The notes below the pieces were generated by a model that was not told the DNA's origin, searched no databases, and worked only from the letters and a program-made list of their open reading frames with translations. A program made the position numbers and the translations under genes. 34,459 nucleotides of DNA from assembly GCA_003216635.1 (NCBI GenBank), contig QCIO01000015.1, positions 1 through 34,459 of the forward strand, in the 5' to 3' direction. Numbering within the stretch: position 1 is the stretch's first letter; each line of letters opens with the position of its first letter. The DNA is from Prochlorococcus sp. AG-402-L23 (GTDB taxonomy: Bacteria > Cyanobacteriota > Cyanobacteriia > PCC-6307 > Cyanobiaceae). Positions 25,132 through 34,253 of this stretch are shown here, piece by piece.

Positions 25132-26444
25132 TTTAGTGAATCAATTAACGGTAAAAGTTTCCACTTTAGTTCATTAGTTTCCTCTTCAGGGTTTGAGTCA
25201 ATAACTATTCCGCAACCAGCATATATATTGATTTTTTTGTCTTTAATTAAAAATGATCTTATTAGTATATTGCTGTCAAACTCTCCATTCCAGTCAATCT
25301 TCAAAAATGAGCCACAGTATGGTCCGCGTTCACATTCTTCTAATTCAAAAAGTCTCTGGCATGATCTTAATTTAGGCGCTCCAGTTATAGAGCCCCCAGG
25401 CCAACAAGCTTTTAGTAAATCAATCCAGTTCTTGTCTTTTTTTAATTTGCCTCTGATTACTGAAGTTAGATGATGAACTTTTAAGAAACTTTCAAGTTTT
25501 AATATTTCTGGCACCATAATACTTCCTGTTTCGCAAACTTTACTTAAATCATTTCTTATTAGGTCAACAATCATAATATTTTCGGCTCTATCTTTTTCGT
25601 TCGTTATTAAATCGATAGCATTAAGTGCGTCTTGATTTAAATCCTTATCTCTGGATCTAGTTCCTTTGATAGGTCTTGATTCTACAAAATTTTTATTATC
25701 TATTTTTATAAATCTTTCTGGCGAGGTAGATAATACAGCCTCTTTATAATTATCATTATTTATTATTATTCCTCCAAAGGGAGCTCTTAATTTTCTTCTT
25801 ATTTTCAAATAAATATCTAGAGGATTATAGTTTTTGGAAGATTCAATTTCGCATTTAGTTGTTAGGTTTGCTTGAAATATATCCCCTAAGGAAATTAATT
25901 TTTTCAATTTTAGAATATTTTTCTGAAATTTTTCAGCCATTTCGTCCAAATTTATTTTTGAAAAATCAAAATTCAAATTTGTTTTAATAATATTTTCTTC
26001 TTCAATATTTTTTATATTGTTGATTATGTTTTTATAATTCATCAGTTCAGATGAGTTTGTGCCTTCGATAATGATTTCTTTTTTTATTAGATTACATTTA
26101 ATGATTGGATCATATGATGCAATCCATAAAGTTGCCATATTAGATTTTCGCCATGGGTTTTTGGGTTCTATGTAAACTCCAGCTTCATAACTTAACCATC
26201 CGATCCAAAATCCTTTTTCAATATTTTTTAAATTGTTAAATGGATTATTAGTTTTGTCTAAGTTATTGATATCTCTTGATTGAATTATTTTTTTAGGTTT
26301 AATTCCTATTATTGACCATTCCCCATTTTCTTTGCCATCACTGTCTAGCCAAGCTAATCCTTTATCTCCGAATTTTTTTGTTAGATGATGCGTAATCAGT
26401 GATGGATCTATCCATTGTTCTAGAATTATTTTTGTTATTTTCAT
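25128..26444 (-). CDS. pabB: Aminodeoxychorismate synthase component I
   Basis: PabB aminates chorismate to aminodeoxychorismate using ammonia from the glutaminase PabA, which is not in this window. The 438 residues belong to the chorismate-binding (TrpE/PabB) family: ISLGDIFQANLTT near 197-209, STSPERFIKI near 249-258, RPIKGTRSRD near 267-276, HHLTSVIRGKL near 333-343, and GGSITGAPKLRS near 360-371. The Lys in PIKGT is the PabB-type residue; anthranilate synthases have PIAGT. The final 4 bases overlap pabC (ATGA), and its own ATG overlaps queC by 4 bases. It therefore probably makes p-aminobenzoate, not anthranilate. Confidence 0.93.
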   Translation of the reverse strand: MKITKIILEQWIDPSLITHHLTKKFGDKGLAWLDSDGKENGEWSIIGIKPKKIIQSRDINNLDKTNNPFNNLKNIEKGFWIGWLSYEAGVYIEPKNPWRKSNMATLWIASYDPIIKCNLIKKEIIIEGTNSSELMNYKNIINNIKNIEEENIIKTNLNFDFSKINLDEMAEKFQKNILKLKKLISLGDIFQANLTTKCEIESSKNYNPLDIYLKIRRKLRAPFGGIIINNDNYKEAVLSTSPERFIKIDNKNFVESRPIKGTRSRDKDLNQDALNAIDLITNEKDRAENIMIVDLIRNDLSKVCETGSIMVPEILKLESFLKVHHLTSVIRGKLKKDKNWIDLLKACWPGGSITGAPKLRSCQRLFELEECERGPYCGSFLKIDWNGEFDSNILIRSFLIKDKKINIYAGCGIVIDSNPEEETNELKWKLLPLIDSLK

Positions 26445-27115
26445 TTTTTATTATTGTTATTAAGCCATTTTTCATAAGCGGCATTTCTAATTCTGCAGCT
26501 ATCACACTTGCCGCATGGTTTTGAATTACCCGAATAACAACTCCATGTTTTATCTAACGGGACATGATTAGCAAAAGCTAATTTAATAATTTCCTCTTTA
26601 TTTAAATCTAATAGTGGTGTCCAAAGTTTTATTGGATTATTTTCTCTTCCTCTCTTATTAGCTAAATCTGCTAATTCTTGAAATTTTTTAATGTAGTCAG
26701 GTCTGCAATCTGGATAACCAGAATAATCTAGTGCATTAACTCCTAATCCTATAAAATCAGCATCTATTGCTTCGGCATAACTTAGTGCAACGGAAATAAA
26801 TATAGTATTTCTCCCAGGAACATAAGTATTAGGAATTTTATTAGTTTGTACTCCTTCTATCGGAATATTTTTTTGATTATCAGTTAATGACGAGCCTCCC
26901 CATAAAGATAAGTCAAGCTTAATGATTTTAAATTCTTCGATATCAAAGTGTTTTGCAATTATTGATGCAGAATTTAATTCTTTTTTATGACGTTGACCGT
27001 AGTCAAATGAAAGGCCAAAAATTTTAGCTTCGGATTTTTTTGCGATACCAGTAACTGTAGAAGAATCTAAACCTCCAGATAATAAAACTACTATTGATTT
27101 ATTTTTAAGAGTCAT
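26441..27115 (-). CDS. queC: 7-cyano-7-deazaguanine synthase
   Basis: QueC converts 7-carboxy-7-deazaguanine to preQ0 with ATP and ammonia, a step to queuosine in tRNA. The 224 residues match the family. The PP-loop LLSGGLDSSTVTG (about residues 11-23) binds ATP. Further on are FGLSFDYGQRHKKEL, YVPGRNTIF near 97-105, and the zinc-binding cysteines WSCYSGNSKPCGKCDSC near 189-205. All four ligands are visible. It lies 6 bases after queE and overlaps pabB by 4 bases (ATGA), so queE, queC and pabB are tightly coupled. queD and queF are not in the window. Confidence 0.97.
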   Translation of the reverse strand: MTLKNKSIVVLLSGGLDSSTVTGIAKKSEAKIFGLSFDYGQRHKKELNSASIIAKHFDIEEFKIIKLDLSLWGGSSLTDNQKNIPIEGVQTNKIPNTYVPGRNTIFISVALSYAEAIDADFIGLGVNALDYSGYPDCRPDYIKKFQELADLANKRGRENNPIKLWTPLLDLNKEEIIKLAFANHVPLDKTWSCYSGNSKPCGKCDSCRIRNAAYEKWLNNNNKK

Positions 27116-27121
27116 ATGATT

Positions 27122-27799
27122 TCAATTAATTTTTAAGTATTTGTGAGTTTGAAGGCTCAATTTCCAATCGGGGTTATTTTTTACGAAATCAATAGCAAGA
27201 GAAAAACCATTCGCATTGTTCCATGCGGGCTGTAAATAAAAAATTTTATCTTCTTTTTTTAAGCCATCTTCGCTTTTAGAGAGTTGATATTGTTTTAAAG
27301 TTTCTTTTTTTATTTGAATAGCAAATTCAATATCATCTATTTCATTTATGATTATTTTGATTTCATTACAGTATTTTAAAAAGTAATTTTTTGGAGGTGA
27401 GTGTCTTTTAGGAGATAAAGTAATCCAGTCATAGCTTCCTGATATCGAATTAACTCCACTTGTCTCAATATGAATCTTCATTGGCTTTTGTTCCTCTCCT
27501 ATCGTCATTTTTTTTATGGCTTTGCAAAAATTATCCAAGTTATGTTGTAAAGGTTCTCCACCTGTAATAACGCAAAAAGATGCTCCTTTTTCTCTGGCAA
27601 TTTTTATACGATCTATTATTTTTTCAATTGATATAGAAGGGTGTTTTTTCTCGTCCCATGAATTCTTGGTATCGCACCACGAACATCCAACTTTACACCC
27701 GGCTAATCTAATAAAAAAAGCACTTTTTCCAGCGTGATAACCTTCACCTTGTAATGAATGAAATTGTTCGACTAAGGGTAAAAATTTTGTCATTTTCAT
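27122..27799 (-). CDS. queE: 7-carboxy-7-deazaguanine synthase, radical SAM
   Basis: QueE rearranges 6-carboxy-tetrahydropterin to 7-carboxy-7-deazaguanine, upstream of QueC. The 225 residues have the radical SAM [4Fe-4S] site as CKVGCSWC (near 35-42), the CxxxCxxC arrangement. VEQFHSLQGEGYHAG near 10-24 and VITGGEPLQH near 77-86 are also typical. The WCDTK following the cluster motif carries residues that bind Mg2+ and substrate in this family. The start can be either of two ATGs two codons apart; the first is used. pyrG ends 18 bases upstream and queC begins 6 bases downstream. Confidence 0.95.
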   Translation of the reverse strand: MKMTKFLPLVEQFHSLQGEGYHAGKSAFFIRLAGCKVGCSWCDTKNSWDEKKHPSISIEKIIDRIKIAREKGASFCVITGGEPLQHNLDNFCKAIKKMTIGEEQKPMKIHIETSGVNSISGSYDWITLSPKRHSPPKNYFLKYCNEIKIIINEIDDIEFAIQIKKETLKQYQLSKSEDGLKKEDKIFYLQPAWNNANGFSLAIDFVKNNPDWKLSLQTHKYLKIN

Positions 27800-27817
27800 T
27801 CAAAAAAATAAAGAATA

Positions 27818-29428
27818 TTAATTTGATTGAGTTAACTTATCTTGAGAGGCTTTTATCAAACCTTTAAATAAAGGATGAGGTTTGCCAGGTCGTGATAAAA
27901 ACTCAGGATGATATTGACATGCTAAGAAGTATGGATGATTTTCTAACTCAATTAACTCAACTAATCTCCCATCTGGTGATGTACCACTAATTTTGTATCC
28001 AGAATCTAAAAAACTTTGTTTGTAGTAATTATTAAATTCGTATCTATGTCGATGTCTCTCATAAATAACATCTTCATCATATAAGTTTTTTCCAGTTGTA
28101 TTTTTTGTCAATCTACATGGATAAACTCCAAGTCTCATTGTCCCACCTAAATCAACTACATCTTCCTGTTCTGGTAATAAATGTATAACTGGATTGGGAG
28201 TGTTTGGGTCTAGTTCTGAACTAGATGCATCTGGAAGATTAGCTACATTCCTGGCCCATTCTATAACTGCACATTGCATACCAAGGCACAAACCTAAAAA
28301 GGGAATTTTATTTTCTCTTGCGAATTTTATAGCCGAAATTTTTCCATTGACTCCTCTATTGCCAAATCCCCCGGGTACGACAATTGCATCAACTTCATTT
28401 AAGTAAGTTTCTGCTGAATTTTTTTCTATCATTTCAGCACTTACCCAATGTAAATCTAATAAAGCCTTTTGTTCAATACATGCATGTCTTAAAGCTTCAA
28501 CAACGGATAAATATGCATCTCCAAGTTCAATGTATTTACCTACTAAAGCAACTTTGATTGGAGCTCCAGGATTTCTTAGGTTGTGTATTAGTTGCTCCCA
28601 ATTTTTCAAATCACATTTTTTATCTTCAAGGTCTAAATACTTCAGGGTTTCTTTGCATAAACCTTCTTTTTTTAAAGAAAGAGGTACAGAATAAATACTG
28701 TCTGCGTCTAAAGCTTCAATTACAGAGTTGATACTGACACCGCAAAAACCACTAAGCTTCTTTTTAAGACCTTCATTTATTGATTTATCACTTCGGCATA
28801 CCAGTAAATCTGGCTGAATTCCAATTGATCTTAATTCTTTTACTGAATGTTGTGTTGGTTTAGTTTTTATTTCGCCAGAGGTTTTGATGTAAGGAAGTAA
28901 TGTTACGTGTATGTATGCAACATCGTTCCTATTGACATCATTTTTGAATTCTCTTATTGCCTCTAAAAAAGGTAGAGATTCAATATCACCAACTGTTCCA
29001 CCAATTTCAGTAATAATAATATCTGCATTACTGTTGGCGGCTACTCTATGAATTCTTTCTCTTATTTCTCCGGTTATGTGAGGTATTACTTGCACAGTTC
29101 CACCTTCATAACTACCTCTTCTTTCTTTATTGATAACTGCTTGATAGATAGATCCCGTAGTCACACTATTTAACCTAGTCATTGCAGTATCAGTAAATCT
29201 TTCATAGTGACCTAAATCTAGATCGGTTTCAGCTCCATCTTCGGTTACAAATACTTCTCCATGTTGGAAAGGGCTCATTGTTCCTGGATCAACATTTAGA
29301 TATGGATCTAGTTTTAATATTGAAACACTATATCCTCTAGACTTTAATAATCTTCCTAAGCTTGCAGCTACAATTCCTTTACCAATGCTAGAGACTACTC
29401 CTCCGGTGACAAATACAAATTTTGACAT
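27818..29428 (-). CDS. pyrG: CTP synthase
   Basis: PyrG aminates UTP to CTP using ATP and glutamine. The 536 residues comprise an N-terminal synthetase domain ([20 protein letters not shown] near 4-23, [19 protein letters not shown] near 42-60) and a C-terminal class I glutaminase with VPGGFGNRG near 351-359, the nucleophile Cys in [10 protein letters not shown] near 378-387, and the His-Glu pair in YHPEFLSRP near 509-517. All are intact. The start is fixed by the conserved [10 protein letters not shown]. An AAGGAGG motif sits 23 bases upstream, too far for normal initiation. aspS ends 75 bases upstream. Confidence 0.98.
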   Translation of the reverse strand: MSKFVFVTGGVVSSIGKGIVAASLGRLLKSRGYSVSILKLDPYLNVDPGTMSPFQHGEVFVTEDGAETDLDLGHYERFTDTAMTRLNSVTTGSIYQAVINKERRGSYEGGTVQVIPHITGEIRERIHRVAANSNADIIITEIGGTVGDIESLPFLEAIREFKNDVNRNDVAYIHVTLLPYIKTSGEIKTKPTQHSVKELRSIGIQPDLLVCRSDKSINEGLKKKLSGFCGVSINSVIEALDADSIYSVPLSLKKEGLCKETLKYLDLEDKKCDLKNWEQLIHNLRNPGAPIKVALVGKYIELGDAYLSVVEALRHACIEQKALLDLHWVSAEMIEKNSAETYLNEVDAIVVPGGFGNRGVNGKISAIKFARENKIPFLGLCLGMQCAVIEWARNVANLPDASSSELDPNTPNPVIHLLPEQEDVVDLGGTMRLGVYPCRLTKNTTGKNLYDEDVIYERHRHRYEFNNYYKQSFLDSGYKISGTSPDGRLVELIELENHPYFLACQYHPEFLSRPGKPHPLFKGLIKASQDKLTQSN

Positions 29429-29503
29429 TAAATATTTTTAATTAAGCACAGCCTCCTTATATTTTATTTAAACAAAAAACTTTTAGAACATCCATATATA
29501 TTC
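29429..29503 (-). promoter_or_regulatory. aspS-pyrG spacer with a displaced ribosome-binding-like motif
   Basis: On the minus strand this 75-base spacer contains AAGGAGG about 23 bases before the pyrG ATG. Directly after it come GTG CTT AAT TAA, a three-codon frame. No strong terminator hairpin for aspS was seen. Attenuation control of pyrG is known in some Gram-positives through a C-run at the transcript start; no such run is visible here. Confidence 0.35.
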
Positions 29504-31300
29504 TTATTCATCAATTGTTATTTCAATATCTAATTCTTTTAATTGTGATTCTGAGACATTTGAAGGCGCATTTGTGAGAAGACATTTTGCTTGTTGATTT
29601 TTTGGAAAAGCAATGGTTTCTCTGATTGAATCTGCACCAATGATCAGCATGGTAATACGATCCAATCCAAACGCTATTCCACCATGAGGAGGAGCACCCA
29701 TTTCTAAGGCTTCAATTAAAAATCCAAATTTTTCATCAATCTCTTTATCAGTAAGTCCTACCGTTTTCAGAACCTCTCTTTGTAAGTTCGCTTCATGAAT
29801 ACGTAAAGAGCCACCTCCTAACTCCAATCCATTGAGAACTAAGTCATAAGCATTTGCTGTAGAGCTCTCAATTTCTTTTTTCAAGTTTTCAGAATCTTTA
29901 GATTTTATATTCTTTGGAGAACAAAAAGGATGATGTAAAGCTTCATATCTATTTTCCTCTTCATTTCTCTCAAACATCGGGAAGTCAGTTACCCATAAGA
30001 AATTCCATTTACTTTTATCAATGAGATTTAAGTCTTTTGCGATATATTGTCTAACCCTATCTAATGACTGATTGACAATTTGTTTATCTCCAGCTCCTAA
30101 GAGGATTAAGTCTCCATCTTGTGCTTCTGTGATTTTTAAAATATCAGCTATATTCTCTTCACTTAAATTATTTTTAATTGCCCCAATAGTCTCAAGCTCA
30201 TCTCCTTTGACCCTTATAAAGGCCAAACCACCAGCTCCTGCATCTTGAGCTACTTGGAAGATGTCACCTCCTGGTTTAATTCTTACGTTGCTAATACTTG
30301 AATTACCTCCTTTTACTGTTATGGATTTTATATAACCTCCAGACTTAATTGCCTTGGTGAAAATATTAAATCCAATATCACCTAATACTCCTCCTAAATC
30401 TTTTAATAACATTTGATATCTAGTATCTGGTCTATCAGTCCCGTAATTATCCATTGCTGCCTGCCATGAAATTCTTGGAAAAGCATTATTAAAATTAATA
30501 TTTAACACTTCTTTCCATATTTTTTTTATAAGACTTTCATTAAAAGAAATTATTTCTTCTTCACTAATAAAGCTCATCTCAATATCTAATTGAGTAAACT
30601 CTGGCTGTCTATCTGCCCTTAAGTCTTCATCACGGAAACATTTTGCGATTTGATAATACTTGTCCAGGCCTCCAACCATTAAAAGTTGTTTAAATAGTTG
30701 CGGGGATTGAGGTAGAGCAAAAAATTCTCCATTCGAAAGACGTGCAGGAACAAGAAAATCGCGAGCGCCTTCTGGAGTTGACTTTGTAAGTAATGGGGTC
30801 TCTACTTCTGTAAATCCAAAATTATCAAGAAATTCTCTAGCAACTTTAATAATCTTATGTCTTGTTTTTAAATTGTCTAGTAATTTTCCCCTTCTTAAAT
30901 CAAGGTATCTATATTTTAATCTGAGCTCCTCTTTTGTATTTTCATAATCATGTATAGACACTGGAAAAGGTAAGTTTTTTTTTATTTGGTTGAGAATTTG
31001 CAAATCTTTAACCTTAAGCTCTAACTCTCCAGTACTTAAATTTGTATTTATGGAATCTTTGGGCCTTTCATTAATAATTCCGCTAACCATTATTACTGTC
31101 TCATTTCTTAGAGTTTCTGCCTGTTTAAATAAATCTGCACCATCATCGGGGTTAATTGTTATTTGGAGGAATCCACTATGGTCTCTTAAATCAATAAAAA
31201 TTACACCACCATGATCTCTTCTTCTATCTACCCATCCGCATAAATTAACTAATTTACCAATATCTGTATTATTGAGTTCTTTGCAAATTTTGTTTCTCAT
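29504..31300 (-). CDS. aspS: Aspartyl-tRNA synthetase, bacterial type
   Basis: AspRS charges tRNA(Asp) with aspartate. The 598 residues have the bacterial layout: an N-terminal OB fold for the anticodon ([20 protein letters not shown] near 21-40), a class II core with motif 2 ([20 protein letters not shown]), an inserted GAD domain in the middle, and motif 3 ([11 protein letters not shown] near 555-565). Residue 30 is His, where E. coli AspRS has Leu; the RRRDHGG pattern is associated with non-discriminating AspRS that also charges tRNA(Asn) for later amidation by GatCAB. Whether that happens here is inference. gcvT ends 55 bases upstream, and pyrG starts 75 bases downstream. Confidence 0.97.
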   Translation of the reverse strand: MRNKICKELNNTDIGKLVNLCGWVDRRRDHGGVIFIDLRDHSGFLQITINPDDGADLFKQAETLRNETVIMVSGIINERPKDSINTNLSTGELELKVKDLQILNQIKKNLPFPVSIHDYENTKEELRLKYRYLDLRRGKLLDNLKTRHKIIKVAREFLDNFGFTEVETPLLTKSTPEGARDFLVPARLSNGEFFALPQSPQLFKQLLMVGGLDKYYQIAKCFRDEDLRADRQPEFTQLDIEMSFISEEEIISFNESLIKKIWKEVLNINFNNAFPRISWQAAMDNYGTDRPDTRYQMLLKDLGGVLGDIGFNIFTKAIKSGGYIKSITVKGGNSSISNVRIKPGGDIFQVAQDAGAGGLAFIRVKGDELETIGAIKNNLSEENIADILKITEAQDGDLILLGAGDKQIVNQSLDRVRQYIAKDLNLIDKSKWNFLWVTDFPMFERNEEENRYEALHHPFCSPKNIKSKDSENLKKEIESSTANAYDLVLNGLELGGGSLRIHEANLQREVLKTVGLTDKEIDEKFGFLIEALEMGAPPHGGIAFGLDRITMLIIGADSIRETIAFPKNQQAKCLLTNAPSNVSESQLKELDIEITIDE

Positions 31301-31355
31301 CTAAGTATGATTTATTTATCAATAACTTATAATAATTCTTTAAGGGTAAATTTAG

Positions 31356-32468
31356 TTAATAATTTTTTTTATAAAACGCTCTTTTTGTTATAACCCCTTT
31401 GAATTTTTTGCCTCTTATTAATATTTGAACTTCATTATTTATTAAGGCATGCGAAGTATTGATGTATGCAAAAGCTATAGCTTGTTGTTTAGTTGGAGAC
31501 CAACTGCCGCTTGTGATAGTTCCAATATTTTCTTCACCTTTAAGAACTGCACAACCTTTTCTTCCTATTGCTTTACCTTCTATAGAGAGACCAATTAACT
31601 TTTTTTGAATACCTAATCTTGACTGCTCTTCAAGAAATCTTCTTCCAAAGAATTCGTGATTATTTTCTAGATGTACTAGCCAGCCTAACCCTGCTTCATA
31701 TGGAGAAGTTTCTTCATTTATGTCTTGACCATAAAGATGCATGCCTGCTTCAAGTCTAAGAGTATCTCTAGCTCCTAAACCACAAGGTGCAACATTTTTG
31801 GAAATTGAGAAATCCCATAAATTAATTGCTGCTTTTTTAGATAAAAGTATTTCTAGACCATTTTCCCCTGTATATCCTGTCTTTGAAAAGAAAATTTTTT
31901 CTTTAGGCGAAATATGTTCAAAAATTTTATATTCACATCCAAAGTTAGGGATATGTGAGATCGAAGATTCAATCCATTCTTCAAATAAATCGAATGAGTT
32001 TTTTCCCTGTAGTGCTAAAAGTACTTTGTCTTTTTTAAAGTTTGTTATCGAAATTTCATATTTATTTAAATTATTTTTTATCCACTGAAAATCTTCTTCA
32101 TATCTACTTGCATTAACTATTAACAATAATTCTGATATGTCATTTTCTTGTATACCAAGGTCATAAATTATTAAGTCATCTATTATTCCTCCTTTATCAT
32201 TGAGCATTACTGTATAAAGCCCCTGACCTTTAGAAAAGGAGTATAAATTAGTAGGAAAAAGTTCTTGAATATAATCCTTTGGATTGATTCCCTTAACAGA
32301 TATCACACCCATGTGAGAAATATCAAATAATCCTGCTGAAGATCTAACTGATTCATGCTCTTTAATTAATCCTGAAAATGATATGGGCATTTCCCAACCT
32401 GCAAAATCCACTAATTTTGCATTGGATTCAACATATTTTGAATAAAGAGGACTTTTGAGCAAATCCAT
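31356..32468 (-). CDS. gcvT: Aminomethyltransferase, glycine cleavage T-protein
   Basis: GcvT releases ammonia from the aminomethyl group carried on the H-protein and passes the methylene group to THF; in cyanobacteria the system also serves photorespiration. The 370 residues match the family. Landmarks are [11 protein letters not shown] near 21-31, [11 protein letters not shown] near 44-54, and the C-terminal half with [10 protein letters not shown] near 200 and [20 protein letters not shown] near 233-252, which binds folate. gcvH and gcvP are not here. The 50-base spacer from speB is too short for a glycine riboswitch, and none is seen. It sits in a run between polyamine genes and aspS. Confidence 0.97.
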   Translation of the reverse strand: MDLLKSPLYSKYVESNAKLVDFAGWEMPISFSGLIKEHESVRSSAGLFDISHMGVISVKGINPKDYIQELFPTNLYSFSKGQGLYTVMLNDKGGIIDDLIIYDLGIQENDISELLLIVNASRYEEDFQWIKNNLNKYEISITNFKKDKVLLALQGKNSFDLFEEWIESSISHIPNFGCEYKIFEHISPKEKIFFSKTGYTGENGLEILLSKKAAINLWDFSISKNVAPCGLGARDTLRLEAGMHLYGQDINEETSPYEAGLGWLVHLENNHEFFGRRFLEEQSRLGIQKKLIGLSIEGKAIGRKGCAVLKGEENIGTITSGSWSPTKQQAIAFAYINTSHALINNEVQILIRGKKFKGVITKRAFYKKNY

Positions 32469-32518
32469 GAAATATTTAGTTTATATTTATTATTTTTACA
32501 CTGTAGTTTAGAAATTTT

Positions 32519-33400
32519 TTATTGCATATTTTCTAATGACAAAATTAAGCTTCTAAGTACTTTGGCTGCAACTATGCTACTTACTCCGCTTTTATCAATT
32601 TCTGGAGATAATTCTACAATATCTGAAGCCACAATTCTAAAGTCTTTTAAAGTTTTCAGTATTTCTTCAAAATCATTCCAAAAAAATCCTCCCGGTTCTG
32701 GAGTGCCTGTCCCTGCTAATAAACTCGGATCAAACCAATCTAAATCTATTGTTAAATAGATTGGAGACTTAGCGTATGGTAGAAGAGCTTGTTTTAACTC
32801 ATATGCATTTCCGCCTGGACAAAAGTTAACTAATTGGTTGTTGTTATACATAATTTCAAATTCTTCCTTAGTCCCACTTCTAATTCCTACTTGCAAAATT
32901 TTCTTTTCAGGTAGCACTTCTAAGCATCTTTTCATAGTACAAGCATGACTATGTTCATTTCCTATATATGATTCTCTTAAATCTGCATGAGCATCAAGTT
33001 GAACCAATATCAAATTTGGATATTTTTTTACTAATGCTTCAATAGCACCTCTTGTAATAGAGTGTTCGCCTCCAAGCATAATAGGACTAAGGCGTTTACT
33101 AATTAAATAATTTGTTGCTGATTTAACCGATTCAATAACGGACTTTGAGTCATTTTTATCAATTAGTATTGATCCAAAATCAACATACATAATATCCTCA
33201 ATGTCTTTTTTTATTTTTGGACAATATGTTTCTAAACAAGTACTGACTTGTCTTATTGCTTCTGGACCAAATCTTGCTCCTGGTTTAAACGAACATGTCC
33301 CGTCATAATTAACTCCAAATATACCAATTGAGCAATTCTCAGGACTTCTTTTTGCTCCCATATAAATTGCATTTTCGTTATCAAATAAATTTTTTGTCAT
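32519..33400 (-). CDS. speB: Ureohydrolase, probable agmatinase
   Basis: A binuclear Mn-dependent (arginase/agmatinase) hydrolase of 293 residues. Metal ligands are visible in the usual order: GGEHSITRG near 109-117, DAHADLRESY near 136-145, and DLDWFDPSL near 218-226. The conserved EPGG stretch follows near 234. Agmatinase cleaves agmatine to putrescine and urea. Because one base separates it from speE, which uses putrescine, the agmatinase call is favoured by context. Related cyanobacterial family members hydrolyse guanidine or other guanidino compounds, so substrate remains to be confirmed. speE ends one base upstream; gcvT begins 50 bases downstream. Confidence 0.88.
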   Translation of the reverse strand: MTKNLFDNENAIYMGAKRSPENCSIGIFGVNYDGTCSFKPGARFGPEAIRQVSTCLETYCPKIKKDIEDIMYVDFGSILIDKNDSKSVIESVKSATNYLISKRLSPIMLGGEHSITRGAIEALVKKYPNLILVQLDAHADLRESYIGNEHSHACTMKRCLEVLPEKKILQVGIRSGTKEEFEIMYNNNQLVNFCPGGNAYELKQALLPYAKSPIYLTIDLDWFDPSLLAGTGTPEPGGFFWNDFEEILKTLKDFRIVASDIVELSPEIDKSGVSSIVAAKVLRSLILSLENMQ

Positions 33401-33401
33401 C

Positions 33402-34253
33402 TTATGAATCTAGTTCTTTTACAATTTTATTTGGCATCATTTTGAATGCTGCATTTTGAAAATTTAAATTCCAAATTTCACATCCTTTTTCTATTTTTAT
33501 GGCTGCATCATAATTATGCTTTGATAAATTTAGATCTTCTGAAGAAGCGAATGTCCAACTCCAAATCCCGCTTGGATATATAGGCACAAAGGAATACATA
33601 GTTTCAGAAACTTTAAATATATTTTTTAGGGTTTTCAAAATATTTATGTGAATATTTTTGAAGGATTCAGGAGATTCGCTTTGTGTTGCTAATATCCCCT
33701 TTGGTGTAAGTATTCTTTTACATTCTTCATAAAAAGAATCTGAAAATAATAAATTTGAAAAATCTGATGGATCTGAACAATCTATAAATATAACGTCGTA
33801 AAAATTATCTCTTGTTTTTTTTACCCATTTAACACCATCATCAACATGTATTTCTAATCTTTTGTCATTCCATGCTTCGCCTCCAATTTCTTTTAGAAAT
33901 TTTTTAGATATTTTGATTACCTCCTCATCAATTTCTACTAGATCAATTTTTGATATTTGAGAATATTTAACGCATTCTCTTACAGTACCACCGTCACCAC
34001 CACCAATAATTAGTACATTAGATTTTTCGTCAATGCTACTTAATGCAGGATGCACAAGACACTCATGATAATATTTCTCGTCTTTTAATGATGTCATCCA
34101 GCAACCATCTAACATTAAAGCTTTACCATAATATTCATTGTCAATAACAATAATTTCTTGATATTTTGAGGTTTTTTTAATTAGAATTTTCCCATTTAGG
34201 CCGAATCTTGAGCCTTTATGATATTCATCTATCCATGTTGTAATATTTGTCAT
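33402..34253 (-). CDS. speE: Spermidine synthase (polyamine aminopropyltransferase)
   Basis: SpeE transfers the aminopropyl group from decarboxylated SAM to putrescine. The 283 residues match the family. The N-terminal beta domain has TWIDEYHKGSRFGLNGKIL near 5-23. The Rossmann domain has LIIGGGDGGTVRECVKY near 82-98, which binds decarboxylated SAM, then DLVEIDEEV near 104, and VIFIDCSDPSDF near 154-165 with the catalytic Asp; GGGDGGT and the Asp are intact. The ATG overlaps the stop of mazG by 4 bases (ATGA), and speB follows after one base, so mazG-speE-speB are tightly coupled. Homospermidine or other aminopropyl products are possible. Confidence 0.96.
   Translation of the reverse strand: MTNITTWIDEYHKGSRFGLNGKILIKKTSKYQEIIVIDNEYYGKALMLDGCWMTSLKDEKYYHECLVHPALSSIDEKSNVLIIGGGDGGTVRECVKYSQISKIDLVEIDEEVIKISKKFLKEIGGEAWNDKRLEIHVDDGVKWVKKTRDNFYDVIFIDCSDPSDFSNLLFSDSFYEECKRILTPKGILATQSESPESFKNIHINILKTLKNIFKVSETMYSFVPIYPSGIWSWTFASSEDLNLSKHNYDAAIKIEKGCEIWNLNFQNAAFKMMPNKIVKELDS

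Noticed and set aside
31741-32088. Open frame of 115 codons antisense to gcvT
   Set aside because: Shadow of a well conserved enzyme, with no family features.
32469-32518. Possible glycine riboswitch before gcvT
   Set aside because: The spacer is only 50 bases and AT-rich, too short for the aptamer, and no conserved core is visible.
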